Assembly: GCA_024401925.1 (NCBI GenBank)
Contig: JAKSKD010000001.1
Span: 62,001-126,000, forward strand
Direction of reading: 5' to 3'
Length of the DNA stretch: 64,000 bases
DNA from: Bacteroidales bacterium
GTDB lineage: Bacteria > Bacteroidota > Bacteroidia > Bacteroidales > UBA932
The notes beneath the pieces are model-generated. The model was not told where the DNA came from. It searched no databases and saw nothing but the letters and a program-made list of their open reading frames with translations. Positions 36,376-46,916 of this stretch are shown here, piece by piece. Within the stretch, counting starts at the first letter, position 1; the number at the start of each line of letters is the position of its first letter. A program made the position numbers and the translations under genes.

Positions 36376-37404
36376 ATGTCTGATTTCAATCCTCATACAA
36401 ATATCGAGAACAAAGATAAAGAATTAGATGGAATAGTAAGACCGCAGGAATTGGAAGATTTCACAGGTCAGAATGAAATTGTATCTAATTTAAATGTGTA
36501 TATCAAGGCTGCAAAAATGAGAGGTGAAGCGCTTGACCATACATTATTCCATGGTCCTCCAGGATTAGGAAAAACAACATTGGCTCATATTATTGCTAAT
36601 GAAATGGGAGTAAATATGAAAATAACTTCCGGTCCTATTCTTGATAAACCTGGTGACCTTGCTGGACTGCTTACCTCACTTGAAACAGGTGATGTTCTTT
36701 TTATAGATGAAATACATCGTCTTTCTTCTGAGGTTGAAGAATATCTTTATTCTGCAATGGAGGATTATGTTATTGATATAATGATAGATAAAGGTCCTGG
36801 AGCAAGGTCTGTAAGAATTTCTCTCAATCCTTTTACTCTCGTAGGGGCAACTACCAGGAGTGGATTATTAACAGCTCCATTAAGAGAAAGGTTTGGAATA
36901 AACTGTGCTCTTGAATATTATAATACTGATGATCTTGTAAGGATTATTGAAAGAAGTGCCGGAATTCTTAAAGTTAAGATTGAACATCAGGCTGCAAAAG
37001 AAATTGCTCTAAGAAGTCGTGGAACTCCAAGAATAGCAAATTCTTTATTAAGGCGTGTAAGGGATTTCGCCCAGGTGATGGGTGATGGAAAAGTGGATAT
37101 TGATATAGCCAAATATTCTCTTAATAAGCTTAATATAGATACCAGAGGACTAGATACTATTGATAATAAAATACTTAAGACAATCATTACAACATTCAAA
37201 GGTGGTCCTGTAGGAGCAAATACAATTGCAACGGCGATAGGTGAGGATCAGGGAACGCTTGAAGAAGTATATGAACCATTCCTTATTAAAGAAGGTTTCA
37301 TAATAAGGACACCGAGAGGAAGGGTTGCAACTGAACTTTCTTATAAACATCTTGGAATGGATGAGTATTTATTAACAAATAATTATGGAAATTCTTTATT
37401 CTAA
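36376..37404 (+). CDS. ruvB: Holliday junction branch-migration ATPase RuvB
   Basis: Hexameric AAA+ motor that drives branch migration with RuvA. Walker A is GPPGLGKTT, Walker B DEIHRL, sensor 1 [18 protein letters not shown] with the arginine finger region, and the C-terminal winged helix has [15 protein letters not shown] and RTPRGR. The open frame can be extended 8 codons to a TTG at 36352, but that codon overlaps the -7 box, so ATG 36376 is used (342 residues). ruvA is 7 kb away on the other strand. Confidence 0.98.
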   Translation: MSDFNPHTNIENKDKELDGIVRPQELEDFTGQNEIVSNLNVYIKAAKMRGEALDHTLFHGPPGLGKTTLAHIIANEMGVNMKITSGPILDKPGDLAGLLTSLETGDVLFIDEIHRLSSEVEEYLYSAMEDYVIDIMIDKGPGARSVRISLNPFTLVGATTRSGLLTAPLRERFGINCALEYYNTDDLVRIIERSAGILKVKIEHQAAKEIALRSRGTPRIANSLLRRVRDFAQVMGDGKVDIDIAKYSLNKLNIDTRGLDTIDNKILKTIITTFKGGPVGANTIATAIGEDQGTLEEVYEPFLIKEGFIIRTPRGRVATELSYKHLGMDEYLLTNNYGNSLF

Positions 37405-37491
37405 AAAGTAAGACTATTTTTAATAATTGCTCTTTTGAATAAAAATGGCTAAAATTGTGAGATATTTCGAAATAACTATAAATAATATAAA

Positions 37492-39438
37492 ATGGCCGAT
37501 AAATTAATTTCAAAAATTCCTGACGGACCATTGTCTGAAAAATGGACCAAGCGTAAGTCAGAAATTCATCTTGTCAGTCCTAATAACAAAAGAAAACTTG
37601 AAATAATAGTTGTAGGAACCGGTCTTGGAGGAGCTTCAGCTGCTGCATCACTCGGTGAACTCGGTTATAATGTTAAGGTTTTCTGTATTAGTGATTCTCC
37701 TAGAAGAGCCCATTCTATTGCTGCTCAGGGAGGAATAAATGCTGCCAAGAATTATCAGAACGACAATGATTCAGTGTATCGTCTTTTCTATGACACCATC
37801 AAAGGTGGAGATTATCGTGCACGTGAAGCTAATGTGTATCGTCTGGCAGAAGTAAGTAATGCTATCATTGATCAGTGTGTTGCACAGGGAATTCCTTTTG
37901 CACGCGAATACGGCGGATATCTTGCCAACCGTTCATTCGGTGGTGTACAGGTAAGCCGTACATTCTATGCAAGGGGTCAGACCGGCCAGCAGCTTCTTCT
38001 TGGAGCGTATGCTGCCCTCAACCGTCAGATTGCAGCAGGTACAGTAAAGAGTTATCCACGTCACGAGATGCTTGATGTTGTACTTATCGATGGTGAAGCA
38101 AAGGGTATTATAGCAAGAAATCTTGCAAATGGAAGAATTGAAAGATTCGGAGCACATGCTGTTGTAATTGCAACAGGAGGATATGGAAATACATATTTCC
38201 TTTCTACAAACGCAATGAACAGTAATGGTTCAGCAGCTTGGCAGTGCTATAAGAAGGGAGCTTATTTTGCAAATCCTTGTTTTGCACAGATCCATCCTAC
38301 TTGTATTCCTGTTCACGGAGATCAGCAGTGCAAGCTTACTCTTATGTCAGAATCATTAAGAAATGATGGTAGGATTTGGGTTCCTAAGAAGAAGGAAGAT
38401 GTAGAAAAGCTCAGAAAGCACGAAATTAAAGCTTCACAGATTCCAGAGGAAGACAGGGATTACTATCTCGAGAGAAGATATCCTGCATTCGGAAACCTCG
38501 TTCCTAGAGATGTGGCTTCAAGAGCTGCAAAGGAAAGGTGTGATGCCGGATTTGGAGTAAACGAAACTGGTCTTGCTGTTTATCTTGACTTCAAGGATGC
38601 AATCGAAAGGCTCGGTCATCAGAGGGTAGCCGAAAGATATGGAAACCTTTTCGAAATGTACGAAAAGATTACGGCATCATCCCCTTGGGAGGAGCCTATG
38701 ATGATATATCCTGCAATCCATTATACTATGGGTGGTATATGGGTTGACTACGACCTTCAGACTACCGTTCCCGGTCTTTTCGCAATCGGAGAAGCAAACT
38801 TCTCAGACCATGGTGGAAACAGACTTGGAGCTTCAGCCCTTATGCAGGGTCTTGCAGACGGATATTTCATCCTTCCAATTACAATCGGTGAATATCTCCA
38901 CAATAAGTTCTCAGCTCCTAAGACAGACACTAATAGAGAAGAGTTCGCTATTGCAGAGAAGGCTGTACAGGAAAGAATTGACAGACTTTTCTCAATAAAA
39001 GGAAAGGAAACTGTCGATTCCCTTCATAAGGAACTCGGCCATATTATGTGGGAATATGTAGGTATGGCACGTGAAGAAGCCGGGCTTAAGAAGGCAATCG
39101 TTGAAATACAGGCTCTCAAGAAAAAATTCTATGAGAATGTATGTGTTCCTGGAACTCAGTTTGAATTCAATCAGGAGCTTGAGAAAGCCCTCAGACTTGA
39201 GGATTTCTTCGAGATTGGGGAACTTATGGCAAGGGATGCACTCAATAGAAATGAATCCTGTGGAGGACATTTCCGTGTTGAAAGCCAGACTGAAGAAGGA
39301 GAGGCAAAGAGGGACGACAAGAACTTTATGTATGTAGCCGCTTGGGAATACAAGGGAGAAGGTGTTGAACCTGAATTACATAAGGAACCTCTCAATTACG
39401 AATTTATCGAAGTAAAAACCAGAAACTACAAAGAATAA
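37492..39438 (+). CDS. frdA: Fumarate reductase/succinate dehydrogenase flavoprotein subunit
   Basis: Carries covalent FAD and the active site for fumarate/succinate interconversion. [20 protein letters not shown] (about 41-60) is the dinucleotide fold, [14 protein letters not shown] includes the usual His-adjacent substrate region (RRAHS, FAD-linking His), and HYTMGG and [16 protein letters not shown] follow. At 648 residues it is the long Bacteroidetes form. frdB follows after 8 bases. The cytochrome b subunit gene that normally precedes frdA is not here; ruvB is directly upstream with only an 87-base gap. Confidence 0.96.
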   Translation: MADKLISKIPDGPLSEKWTKRKSEIHLVSPNNKRKLEIIVVGTGLGGASAAASLGELGYNVKVFCISDSPRRAHSIAAQGGINAAKNYQNDNDSVYRLFYDTIKGGDYRAREANVYRLAEVSNAIIDQCVAQGIPFAREYGGYLANRSFGGVQVSRTFYARGQTGQQLLLGAYAALNRQIAAGTVKSYPRHEMLDVVLIDGEAKGIIARNLANGRIERFGAHAVVIATGGYGNTYFLSTNAMNSNGSAAWQCYKKGAYFANPCFAQIHPTCIPVHGDQQCKLTLMSESLRNDGRIWVPKKKEDVEKLRKHEIKASQIPEEDRDYYLERRYPAFGNLVPRDVASRAAKERCDAGFGVNETGLAVYLDFKDAIERLGHQRVAERYGNLFEMYEKITASSPWEEPMMIYPAIHYTMGGIWVDYDLQTTVPGLFAIGEANFSDHGGNRLGASALMQGLADGYFILPITIGEYLHNKFSAPKTDTNREEFAIAEKAVQERIDRLFSIKGKETVDSLHKELGHIMWEYVGMAREEAGLKKAIVEIQALKKKFYENVCVPGTQFEFNQELEKALRLEDFFEIGELMARDALNRNESCGGHFRVESQTEEGEAKRDDKNFMYVAAWEYKGEGVEPELHKEPLNYEFIEVKTRNYKE

Positions 39439-39446
39439 TCAGAGAT

Positions 39447-40226
39447 ATGGAATTTAATTTGAAAATATGGCGTCAGAAGAACGCCAAGGATAAAGGGCAT
39501 TTTGAGACCTATCATATTTCTGGTATCGAAGAGGATGCTTCTTTCCTTGAGATGCTTGATATTCTCAATGAGCAGCTTATTCGTGAAGGAGCTGATCCTG
39601 TAGCAGTTGAAAGAGGTTGCCAGAGTAGCGGACCTGTATCGTTCGATCACGATTGCCGTGAGGGAATATGCGGTGCCTGCTCATTATACATAGACGGAAG
39701 GGCACACGGTCCGGATGATCACGTAACGACTTGTCAGTTGTTTATGCGTCATTTTAAGGATGGTGCTACAATTACAGTAGAGCCTTGGAGAAGTGCTGCT
39801 TTCCCTGTAATCAAGGATCTTGTTGTGGACAGAGGTGCATTTGACAAGATTCTGCAGGCCGGAGGCTTCATTTCAGTAAGGACAGGTTCGGCACAGGATG
39901 CAAACAATATCCTTATATCCCACGACAAGGCTGAGGAAAGTATGGATGCTGCTTCTTGTGTTGGATGTGGAGCTTGTGTTGCTACCTGCAAGAACGGTTC
40001 GGCAATGTTGTTCGTAGCGGCAAGAGTAAGTTCTCTCGCAGTTCTTCCTCAGGGAAGACTCGAAGCAAAGAAGCGTGCAAAGGCTATGGTAGCTAAGATG
40101 GACGAACTTGGATTCGGAAACTGTACTAACACCAGAGCCTGCGAAATGGAGTGTCCTAAGGGAATATCCGTTTCACATATCGCCCGTCTCAACAGAGAAT
40201 TCCTTAAAGCAAAATTCTCAGACTAA
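39447..40226 (+). CDS. frdB: Fumarate reductase/succinate dehydrogenase iron-sulfur subunit
   Basis: Relays electrons from the quinol side to the flavoprotein. Ligands for three clusters are visible: 2Fe-2[16 protein letters not shown] with a later Cys (TTCQLF), 4Fe-4[15 protein letters not shown], and 3Fe-4[15 protein letters not shown]. 259 residues, the size seen in Bacteroidetes. Cotranscribed with frdA. Its last 4 bases overlap the end of convergent hflX. Confidence 0.97.
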   Translation: MEFNLKIWRQKNAKDKGHFETYHISGIEEDASFLEMLDILNEQLIREGADPVAVERGCQSSGPVSFDHDCREGICGACSLYIDGRAHGPDDHVTTCQLFMRHFKDGATITVEPWRSAAFPVIKDLVVDRGAFDKILQAGGFISVRTGSAQDANNILISHDKAEESMDAASCVGCGACVATCKNGSAMLFVAARVSSLAVLPQGRLEAKKRAKAMVAKMDELGFGNCTNTRACEMECPKGISVSHIARLNREFLKAKFSD

Positions 40227-41407
40227 TATAGGAAGTTATTGAAAGGATATCTTCCTGCATGAATCTCCGCAACCATTTTATAAATGTCGTTGCGGAGTTT
40301 TTCTATCCCCGTCTTATTGATAGCTGAAATGAAGATGCAAGGACTCTTTTCTTCTGCTATCCAGCTGTTTTTAAGTTCGTCGAGTGTACGGTTTTCCTTA
40401 CTCTTCGGAACAAGTGAGAACTCGTCATATTCCTCGTATGTGTAGGCATCAATTTTATTGAATACCACATATACAGGCTTGTTAGCCGCCCCTATTTCTC
40501 TAAGGGTCTTCTCCACTACTTCCATCTGCTCTTCGAAATCAGGGTGGGATACGTCCACCACGTGAACGAGAATATCGGCCTCCCTGACTTCATCAAGTGT
40601 GCTTTTGAATGCCTCGATAAGCTGGGTCGGAAGTTTTCTGATGAATCCCACAGTGTCGCTCAAAAGGAAAGGAACATTTTCAATGACCACTTTTCTGACA
40701 GTGGTGTCCAATGTGGCGAACAACTTGTTCTCGGCGAAAACATCTGATTTTGCCAGCAGGTTCATCAACGTGCTCTTGCCGACATTCGTATATCCTACAA
40801 GCGATAATCTAACCATTTGGCCGCGATTACTCCTCTGGACGGCCATCTGCTTATCTACCTTCTTAAGCTGCTCTTTAAGGCGGTTTATACGCTCTTTAAC
40901 GATACGTCTGTCCACTTCTATTTGGGTTTCACCCATACCTCCTCTCGTACCCATACCTCCCCTCTGTCTCTCAAGGTGGGTCCACATTCCGGCAAGTCTT
41001 GGAAGGATATAGTTGTAATGGGCAAGTTCAACCTGCATCTTTGCGTATGAAGTCTTGGCTCTCTGTGCAAAGATTTCAAGGATAAGGCTGGTTCTGTCGA
41101 TGACGTGTGAAGTCTTGATGATCTTCTCAATGTTTCTCTGCTGCATACCTGTCAACTCGTCATCGAATATGACGTACTCTATGCAGTTCTCTTCGCAATA
41201 TTCTGAGATTTCAGCAAGTTTGCCGCTTCTGATGTAAGTAGCCTTGTCCGGTCTGTCGACTCTTTGTATGAATTTCTTATCTCCAATGGCACCTGCGGTT
41301 TCTGCAAGAAACTGCAATTCGTCAAGGTATTCCATCACCTTGCGTTCGTCATCGTTCTGTTGGATAATTCCAACGAATACAGCTTTTTCTGTGTTTTCTA
41401 TGCCCAT
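40223..41407 (-). CDS. hflX: Ribosome-associated GTPase HflX
   Basis: Splits stalled or heat-stressed ribosomes. The HflX N-terminal domain ([55 protein letters not shown]) precedes the G domain with [19 protein letters not shown] and NKID. 394 residues. A tonB gene with its own terminator lies upstream, so it probably has separate transcription, although I saw no convincing -7 box. Confidence 0.96.
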   Translation of the reverse strand: MGIENTEKAVFVGIIQQNDDERKVMEYLDELQFLAETAGAIGDKKFIQRVDRPDKATYIRSGKLAEISEYCEENCIEYVIFDDELTGMQQRNIEKIIKTSHVIDRTSLILEIFAQRAKTSYAKMQVELAHYNYILPRLAGMWTHLERQRGGMGTRGGMGETQIEVDRRIVKERINRLKEQLKKVDKQMAVQRSNRGQMVRLSLVGYTNVGKSTLMNLLAKSDVFAENKLFATLDTTVRKVVIENVPFLLSDTVGFIRKLPTQLIEAFKSTLDEVREADILVHVVDVSHPDFEEQMEVVEKTLREIGAANKPVYVVFNKIDAYTYEEYDEFSLVPKSKENRTLDELKNSWIAEEKSPCIFISAINKTGIEKLRNDIYKMVAEIHAGRYPFNNFLY

Positions 41408-41414
41408 TTTCAGT

Positions 41415-41445
41415 CAAAAAAAGGCTATCCAGCAGGACAGCCTTT
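41415..41445 (-). terminator. Intrinsic terminator of tonB
   Basis: AAAGGCT (41420-41426) pairs with AGCCTTT (41439-41445), plus an inner TCC/GGA pairing past one mismatch. On the minus strand a T7 run follows. It lies between tonB and hflX. Confidence 0.85.
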
Positions 41446-41465
41446 GAGTTTATTCTAGTTAGAAA

Positions 41466-42158
41466 TTATCTCAACTGGAAGATTACAGGGAAGGTGTAGG
41501 AAACCTTAACTGCACGGTCTCTCTGACGTCCAGGAGTCCACTTCGGTGAACTTGATACTACGCGTACAGCCTCCTGGTCAAGTGATGAATCAACACCACG
41601 GAGAACCTTGACATTTGAAACTGAACCATCAGCGTTTACTGTGAACTGAAGGGTAACACGACCCTGAACACCATTCTCCTTTGCGAGCTCAGGATACTGA
41701 AGCCTCTGGTTCACCCATTTTGAGAAATCGTTGGCGTCACCGCCCTGGAACTTAGGTTTTTCCTCAACGAGCATGAATGGGATAGCCTCTTCTTCAACTT
41801 CCTCTTCTTCCTGAACCTCTACATAATCCATAATCTCAACGCCCATATTGGCATTATCCTCAAGATTCATGAACATATCATCATTGACTTCGATTTCATC
41901 ATCAACGATATCGATCTGGTCTGAAAGTACAGGAATCTTCGGAGCCTCTGGTGGTGGAGGGGTGTTCTCCTGTGTGATAGGGATAATTTCCTCTTCGGCT
42001 ACTTCCTGATTCACGTCTTCGAACATAGCAACCTTAGCATCCTTTGTCGTATATGAGAAGCAACCCCATACGATAAGAAGTGCTGCGACGAAACCAATCT
42101 CAACAAAGAGCAATCTCTTGTTCTCAAGGCTGGCTTTTTCAGATTTCTTAATTTCCAT
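41466..42158 (-). CDS. Energy transducer TonB
   Basis: Links the proton-motive force to outer-membrane receptors. One N-terminal TM helix (about 17-36), a periplasmic linker rich in acidic residues and proline (TPPPPEAPKIPV, EVQEEEEVEEEA), and a C-terminal TonB domain with VTLQFTVNADGSVSNVKVLRG and WTPGRQRDRAVKVSYTFPV. 230 residues, typical of the Bacteroidetes TonB family. Monocistronic, with a -7 box upstream and a terminator downstream; ExbBD genes are not nearby. Confidence 0.94.
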   Translation of the reverse strand: MEIKKSEKASLENKRLLFVEIGFVAALLIVWGCFSYTTKDAKVAMFEDVNQEVAEEEIIPITQENTPPPPEAPKIPVLSDQIDIVDDEIEVNDDMFMNLEDNANMGVEIMDYVEVQEEEEVEEEAIPFMLVEEKPKFQGGDANDFSKWVNQRLQYPELAKENGVQGRVTLQFTVNADGSVSNVKVLRGVDSSLDQEAVRVVSSSPKWTPGRQRDRAVKVSYTFPVIFQLR

Positions 42159-42202
42159 ATTTGTGTGTTTTTAATTTGCCGCTAATTAGCCATTACAGGC
42201 TT

Positions 42203-42210
42203 CAAAGATA
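42203..42210 (-). promoter_or_regulatory. -7 box for tonB
   Basis: Minus strand TATCTTTG, exact consensus, leader about 41 bases. Confidence 0.55.
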
Positions 42211-42283
42211 GAAATAATAATTTTCAAATCAAAGTTTTCAACAAAACTTACGGGATTATTAACAAACTATATGTTTTTAGTTG

Positions 42284-42291
42284 TAGATTTG
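42284..42291 (+). promoter_or_regulatory. -7 box for ybeY-mnmG
   Basis: TAGATTTG, exact consensus, leader about 38 bases before the ybeY ATG. Confidence 0.55.
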
Positions 42292-42332
42292 CCAAAAATT
42301 CAGAGAAAATAGCGTAATAATCACTTTCAAGA

Positions 42333-42755
42333 ATGATTTCATATTGTACCGAGGACTTAAAGTTCGAGTTTAAAGGCAAGCTGTTCAATAACAAGTGGCT
42401 TAGAATGGTTGCGGAAAGCGAGATCAAAAAGATCGGAGATATTGCAATCATATTCTGTTCCGACAACTATATCCTTGATGTCAATATGCGTTATCTCCAG
42501 CATGACTATTTTACTGACATCATCACATTCGACTATTGTGATGGCCAGCGTCTTTCCGGAGATCTTTTCATTAGTATTGACAGCGTACGTGAGAATGCAG
42601 TCCTATATGGGGCAGAATTTGAAGAAGAATTATGCAGGGTTATGGTTCACGGACTGCTACATCTTATCGGTTATGACGATCATACCGTTGAGGATCAGAA
42701 AGTCATGAGGCAGAAGGAAAACTACTATTTGCAATGCAGGAAAGATATGATGTGA
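42333..42755 (+). CDS. ybeY: Endoribonuclease YbeY
   Basis: Metal-dependent RNase for 16S rRNA 3' maturation and ribosome quality control. The zinc motif H3xH5xH is [12 protein letters not shown] (near 110-121); [11 protein letters not shown] and SGDLFISID are the usual upstream strands. 140 residues. Its last 22 bases overlap the start of mnmG, so the two are likely coupled. Confidence 0.95.
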   Translation: MISYCTEDLKFEFKGKLFNNKWLRMVAESEIKKIGDIAIIFCSDNYILDVNMRYLQHDYFTDIITFDYCDGQRLSGDLFISIDSVRENAVLYGAEFEEELCRVMVHGLLHLIGYDDHTVEDQKVMRQKENYYLQCRKDMM

Positions 42756-44593
42756 TAGTCGTTGGTGGAGGTCATGCCGGCTGCGAGGCCGCGATGGCTG
42801 CCGCTAACCTCGGGTCGTCCGTGCTGCTTGTTAGTATGGATATGCTCGGCTTTGCTAAGATGTCCTGCAACCCGGCAGTTGGTGGAATTGCAAAGGGACA
42901 GATTGTCCGGGAGATTGATGCGCTCGGCGGATACACCGGAATTGTGACTGACCGTTCGACTTTGCAGTTCAGGATGCTCAACAAGTCAAAAGGTCCTGCA
43001 ATGTGGAGTCCACGTGCTCAATGCGACAAAATCCAATTTTCTCTCAATTGGAGAAAAATCCTTGAAAGTCATTGTAAATTAGATATTTACGTAGATACGG
43101 CTACTTCTTTTCTCTTCGATGGAGGAAAAATTGCTGGAATATGTACGACCACCGGTGCAATTTTTAAATCTCAGACAGTTATTCTTACTGCCGGAACCTT
43201 CCTTACCGGAAAACTTTTCATAGGGAGAACGAGTTTCGAAGGAGGAAGAATCGGAGAGTTGGCATCCCACGGTCTGACTGAACAGCTGGTCAGTCTGGGA
43301 ATCCGGACGGAAAGAATGAAAACCGGAACTCCACCGAGAATTGACATTTCCTCAATCGATACTTCGAAATTGCCTGTTCAGACCGGAGATGAGAATCCGG
43401 AAAGATTCTCTTACCTTCCGGAGTTATCTACGGCCCAGGATGGAACTCCGCAGATGCCTTGTTTCATCCTTCATACGAATGAGAAAGTTCACGACATCCT
43501 TCGTTCCGGATTCGGAGACTCTCCCCTTTTTACTGGTTTGATTCACGGGCGTGGACCGAGATATTGTCCGAGCATAGAAGATAAATTGAGAGTATTTCCA
43601 GACAAGGATGCACATCAGCTTTTTCTTGAACCGGAAGGCCGGAGTACAAATGAATACTATCTTCAGGGATTCTCGTCATCACTTCCTCTGAATGTTCAGC
43701 TTGATGCCCTTCACTCTATTGAGGGACTTGAGAATGTCAAGATTTTCCGTCCGGCATATGCCGTCGAATATGATTATTTCGATCCTACACAGCTTAAGCC
43801 GTCGCTTGAACTGAAGGATATAGAGAACTTGTTCTTTGCCGGTCAGATTAATGGAACAACCGGATACGAAGAGGCTGCTGCCCAAGGAATAATTGCCGGA
43901 ATTAATGCGCATCTGAAGTGCCGAGGACTTGATCCTTTCATTCTTGGACGGGACCAGTCATACATAGGTGTACTTATCGATGACCTTATTACTAAGGGTG
44001 TTGATGAACCATACAGAATGTTCACTTCCAGGGCAGAATACAGAATACTTCTCAGGCAGGATAACGCTGATGCTCGGTTAACAGAGCTATCTCATTCTAT
44101 TGGTCTCGCTGATGATTTCCGTTATCGTACATACATTGAGAAGTATGAAGAAATAGGAAAGTTAAGAAATATTGTTGACTCGACTAAGGTTACTGCAAAA
44201 AAGATAAATCCATATCTGGATTCTATTGGCTCTACCCCATTGTCCGACTCTAAGAAGATTGCTGAATTGATTTCTCGTCCTGAAGTAACTTTATCGGATG
44301 TTTTGAATTTTGTTCCTCGTGGAACATTTTCAAAAGAAATTATCGAGGCAGTTGAGATTGAAGTAAAATATAAGGGGTATATTGAAAGGGAAAAACAGCT
44401 TGCAGACAAGATGAAAAGGCTTGAAAGCCTGATTATCCCTGAGTCCTTTGATTTTGATAAGGTGTCCGGACTGACAATAGAGTGCCGCCAGAAACTTAAA
44501 AAATATAGCCCGCGCACTATTGCGCAGGCTACAAGAATTTCCGGCGTTTCGCCAGCAGATATTGCAATTCTTCTTTTGTATTTCGGAAGATAA
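42734..44593 (+). CDS. mnmG: tRNA uridine-5-carboxymethylaminomethyl modification enzyme MnmG (GidA)
   Basis: With MnmE it modifies U34 of certain tRNAs. FAD site [12 protein letters not shown] (9-20), [30 protein letters not shown] and [17 protein letters not shown] are all present over 619 residues. Codons 527-531 (VPRGT) are written in a parS-like sequence, which recurs inverted right after the stop codon. In many bacteria gidA lies close to the replication origin. Confidence 0.97.
   Translation: MQERYDVIVVGGGHAGCEAAMAAANLGSSVLLVSMDMLGFAKMSCNPAVGGIAKGQIVREIDALGGYTGIVTDRSTLQFRMLNKSKGPAMWSPRAQCDKIQFSLNWRKILESHCKLDIYVDTATSFLFDGGKIAGICTTTGAIFKSQTVILTAGTFLTGKLFIGRTSFEGGRIGELASHGLTEQLVSLGIRTERMKTGTPPRIDISSIDTSKLPVQTGDENPERFSYLPELSTAQDGTPQMPCFILHTNEKVHDILRSGFGDSPLFTGLIHGRGPRYCPSIEDKLRVFPDKDAHQLFLEPEGRSTNEYYLQGFSSSLPLNVQLDALHSIEGLENVKIFRPAYAVEYDYFDPTQLKPSLELKDIENLFFAGQINGTTGYEEAAAQGIIAGINAHLKCRGLDPFILGRDQSYIGVLIDDLITKGVDEPYRMFTSRAEYRILLRQDNADARLTELSHSIGLADDFRYRTYIEKYEEIGKLRNIVDSTKVTAKKINPYLDSIGSTPLSDSKKIAELISRPEVTLSDVLNFVPRGTFSKEIIEAVEIEVKYKGYIEREKQLADKMKRLESLIIPESFDFDKVSGLTIECRQKLKKYSPRTIAQATRISGVSPADIAILLLYFGR
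44311..44328 (+). other. parS-like site 1, within mnmG
   Basis: TGTTCCTCGTGGAACATT. The first 16 bases differ at one central base from the palindrome TGTTCCACGTGGAACA, a known form of the ParB site parS. The identical 18-mer occurs inverted at 44592-44609. Confidence 0.55.
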
Positions 44594-44609
44594 TGTTCCA
44601 CGAGGAACA
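44592..44609 (-). other. parS-like site 2, at the mnmG stop codon
   Basis: The minus strand reads the same 18 bases as site 1. It overlaps the last two bases of mnmG and forms a short hairpin. A spurious plus-strand frame starting here reads MFHEEH, similar to the MFHVKH/MFHVEH N-termini that parS sites write in other genomes. Confidence 0.55.
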
Positions 44610-44615
44610 CTTTTA

Positions 44616-45209
44616 TTATAAAATTTTTAGAGCAGCCTTAATGATATCTTCGACTTTTGCAGTCGGATTATCTTTGGTAATTGCCTGGATAGCCTTGTTG
44701 ATGTTCGGTCTGGAGAATCCAAGCATAGAGAGGGCGCTGACTGCTTCTTCGATTGCGTCTGAACTTGCGGCTTTGAACAGGGTTTCATTATCGGCTCCCT
44801 CCCCTTTCACAATCTTGTCCTTCAGTTCCAGAATCATTCTCTGTGCACTCTTGAGACCAATTCCCTTTACGCTTTTGATCTTATTCACGTCTTCCGAAAG
44901 AATAGCATCCCTCAGTTCATCGGACGACATTGAGGACAACATCATTCTTGCGGAGTTGACCCCTATACCTGACACACTGATTATGAGAAGGAACAGTTCC
45001 CTTTCGTCCTTGGTCGCGAAACCGTAGAACAGTTCAATGTCTTCCCTTTCTCTGAGGTGGTGGTAGATATAGACTTTCCCGTCAGATTTGCCTTCCAAGG
45101 CTTCATAAGTCTGGAGCGAGATTTCTATTCCGTATCCGATTCCGTGATTGTCCAGAACCACCCTTGTTGGAGTAAGTTCGGTGATTGTTCCAGTGATATA
45201 GTCGATCAT
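44616..45209 (-). CDS. ruvA: Holliday junction DNA helicase subunit RuvA
   Basis: Tetramer that binds Holliday junctions and recruits RuvB. N-terminal OB fold MIDYITGTI..VVLDNHGIGYGI, two helix-hairpin-helix motifs (LLIISVSGIGVNSARMML, IKSVKGIGLKSAQRMI) and the C-terminal domain III (EEAVSALSMLGFSRPNINKAI). 197 residues. It converges on mnmG with 22 bases between, and its -7 box predicts a leaderless mRNA. Confidence 0.97.
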   Translation of the reverse strand: MIDYITGTITELTPTRVVLDNHGIGYGIEISLQTYEALEGKSDGKVYIYHHLREREDIELFYGFATKDERELFLLIISVSGIGVNSARMMLSSMSSDELRDAILSEDVNKIKSVKGIGLKSAQRMILELKDKIVKGEGADNETLFKAASSDAIEEAVSALSMLGFSRPNINKAIQAITKDNPTAKVEDIIKAALKIL

Positions 45210-45213
45210 AGAG

Positions 45214-45221
45214 CAAAAATA
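45214..45221 (-). promoter_or_regulatory. -7 box for ruvA
   Basis: Minus strand TATTTTTG, ending 4 bases before the ATG; predicted leader about 1 base. Confidence 0.5.
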
Positions 45222-45255
45222 TGCTAAATCTGCAATAAAAAAAAGAAGACTTTGT

Positions 45256-45263
45256 TAAATTTG
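45256..45263 (+). promoter_or_regulatory. -7 box for suf-folK-glyS operon
   Basis: TAAATTTG, exact consensus, leader about 17 bases. Confidence 0.6.
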
Positions 45264-45283
45264 CAGTTTGCAAACAAGTTGAT

Positions 45284-46507
45284 ATGAATGTTTCTGAAAT
45301 AAGAGATCTCTTCCCTGCCCTGCAATTTAAGGTGTATGGAAAGCCACTTGTCTATCTAGACAATGCGGCGACTTCCCAGAGGCCGCAGGTGGTGCTGGAC
45401 AAGATGATTGAGATGGCGCAGAAAAAGAACGCCAACATTCATAGAGCTGTGCACAGATTGTCTGGTGAGGCCACAGATGAATATGAGTCTGCGAGAGATG
45501 CGGTAAAGTCATTTCTGAATGCCGGTTCGAGAGAAGAGATTGTCTTCACATCGGGCACGACGGCGGCAATAAATCTGGTGGCTTCAAGTTTTGGTGAGGT
45601 ATTCATCGGAAAGGGTGATGAGATACTTATTGCGGAGTGCGAGCACCATTCAGATATTGTTCCCTGGCAGTTGCTTGCAGACCGTAAGGGAGCCATTATA
45701 AGGGTTCTTCCAGTAGATGAGGATGGACGCCTTCAAATTGATGGACTGAAGGATCTTCTGACCGACAGGACCAGGATATGTTGCGTAGCACAAGTTGCAA
45801 ATGTATTGGGAGTCAAAAACCCTGTTGATGAGATTGTAAACATTTGTCATTCAAGAGGTTGTGCTGTACTTATCGACGGTGCGCAAGGCGTGGTCCACGA
45901 AGGTTTTGATGTGCGGAGGAATGGGTGCGATTTCTATGCTTTTTCCGGTCATAAGGTTTATGCTGCAACAGGTGTAGGTGTACTCTACGGACGGAAGGAA
46001 CTCCTTGAAAAGATGCCTCCGTATATGGGTGGCGGAGAAATGATAGAAAGGGTCAGTTTTACAGGAACCACTTACGCTCCCCTGCCGATGAAGTTTGAGG
46101 CAGGCACGCAGAATTTCAATGCTGTACCTACGCTGTTCCCTGCCCTGGAACTGGCTGATGCTTTCCGGAAAGATGAAGAGGTTCTCCGTTGCCAGCAGGA
46201 AATTACTGGATATCTTCTTTGTGAATTGAAAAAAATAGAGGGCTTGCGGTTGTATGGGGATACCGCACCAGAAGAGAGGATTCCCCTCTTCTCCTTCAGT
46301 ATAGAAGGGGTGCACCACGAGGATCTTGCCCTCATTCTTGATAAGATGGGTTTTGCTGTGCGTTCAGGACAGATGTGTGCAGAACCGATAATGGACAGAT
46401 ATGGAGTCTCAGGAATGCTGAGAGCCTCATTTGCTCCATATAACACAATTGAGGAAGCTGAAGCCTTTGTTGCAGCATTGCACAAGGCGGTAGATATGTT
46501 GAGATAA
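45284..46507 (+). CDS. sufS: Cysteine desulfurase SufS
   Basis: PLP enzyme that draws sulfur from cysteine for Fe-S cluster assembly. YLDNAATSQRP (24-34), NIHRAVHRLSGEAT, ECEHHSDIVPWQ, DGAQGVVH, FSGHKVYAATGVG with the PLP Lys, and RSGQMCAEP with the persulfide Cys on the short SufS-type loop. 407 residues. The SufE partner starts 1 base downstream; sufBCD are not in the window. Confidence 0.96.
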   Translation: MNVSEIRDLFPALQFKVYGKPLVYLDNAATSQRPQVVLDKMIEMAQKKNANIHRAVHRLSGEATDEYESARDAVKSFLNAGSREEIVFTSGTTAAINLVASSFGEVFIGKGDEILIAECEHHSDIVPWQLLADRKGAIIRVLPVDEDGRLQIDGLKDLLTDRTRICCVAQVANVLGVKNPVDEIVNICHSRGCAVLIDGAQGVVHEGFDVRRNGCDFYAFSGHKVYAATGVGVLYGRKELLEKMPPYMGGGEMIERVSFTGTTYAPLPMKFEAGTQNFNAVPTLFPALELADAFRKDEEVLRCQQEITGYLLCELKKIEGLRLYGDTAPEERIPLFSFSIEGVHHEDLALILDKMGFAVRSGQMCAEPIMDRYGVSGMLRASFAPYNTIEEAEAFVAALHKAVDMLR

Positions 46508-46508
46508 T

Positions 46509-46913
46509 ATGAGTCTGGAAGAAAGAAAAGCAGAGGTAATTGAGGAATTTTCAATGTTTGACGAGTGGCTCGACAAGTACGAGTACCTGATAGAACTTGG
46601 GAAGAATCTGGAGGCGTTCCCGGAAGGGAAAAAGACTGATGATAGGCTTATAAAAGGTTGTCAATCAAGAGTTTGGCTGGATTGCGAGAAGCGCGGTGAG
46701 GAGCTGTATTTCACTGCTGACAGCGATGCGATAATCACTAAGGGTATAATCTCTTTGCTGATAAGCGTATATTCAGGCAGGACGAAGAAAGAGATTGCCG
46801 GGGATGATTTCGGCTTCATTGAAAAGATAGGATTGAGGGAGAACCTCTCCCCTACCCGTGCAAACGGGCTGGTTTCAATGATTGACACAATAAAAAGATT
46901 TGCTTCAGAATAG
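46509..46913 (+). CDS. sufE: Sulfur acceptor protein SufE
   Basis: Takes persulfide from SufS and stimulates it. The accepting Cys is in IKGCQSRVWL (Cys about 51), followed by the family's helices (ITKGIISLLISVYSGRT, GLRENLSPTRANGL). 134 residues. Lies between sufS and the SufT-like gene with gaps of 1 and 3 bases. Confidence 0.95.
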   Translation: MSLEERKAEVIEEFSMFDEWLDKYEYLIELGKNLEAFPEGKKTDDRLIKGCQSRVWLDCEKRGEELYFTADSDAIITKGIISLLISVYSGRTKKEIAGDDFGFIEKIGLRENLSPTRANGLVSMIDTIKRFASE

Positions 46914-46916
46914 CAT

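Noticed and set aside
37446..37508. 20-codon frame [14 protein letters not shown]... before and across the frdA start
   Set aside because: Too short for a cytochrome b subunit, no hydrophobic helix and no sign of conservation; it also overlaps the frdA start out of frame.
44593..45027. Plus-strand frame starting MFHEEH after mnmG
   Set aside because: The start resembles parS-encoded N-termini of rsmG-like genes, but the rest is antisense to ruvA and matches nothing.
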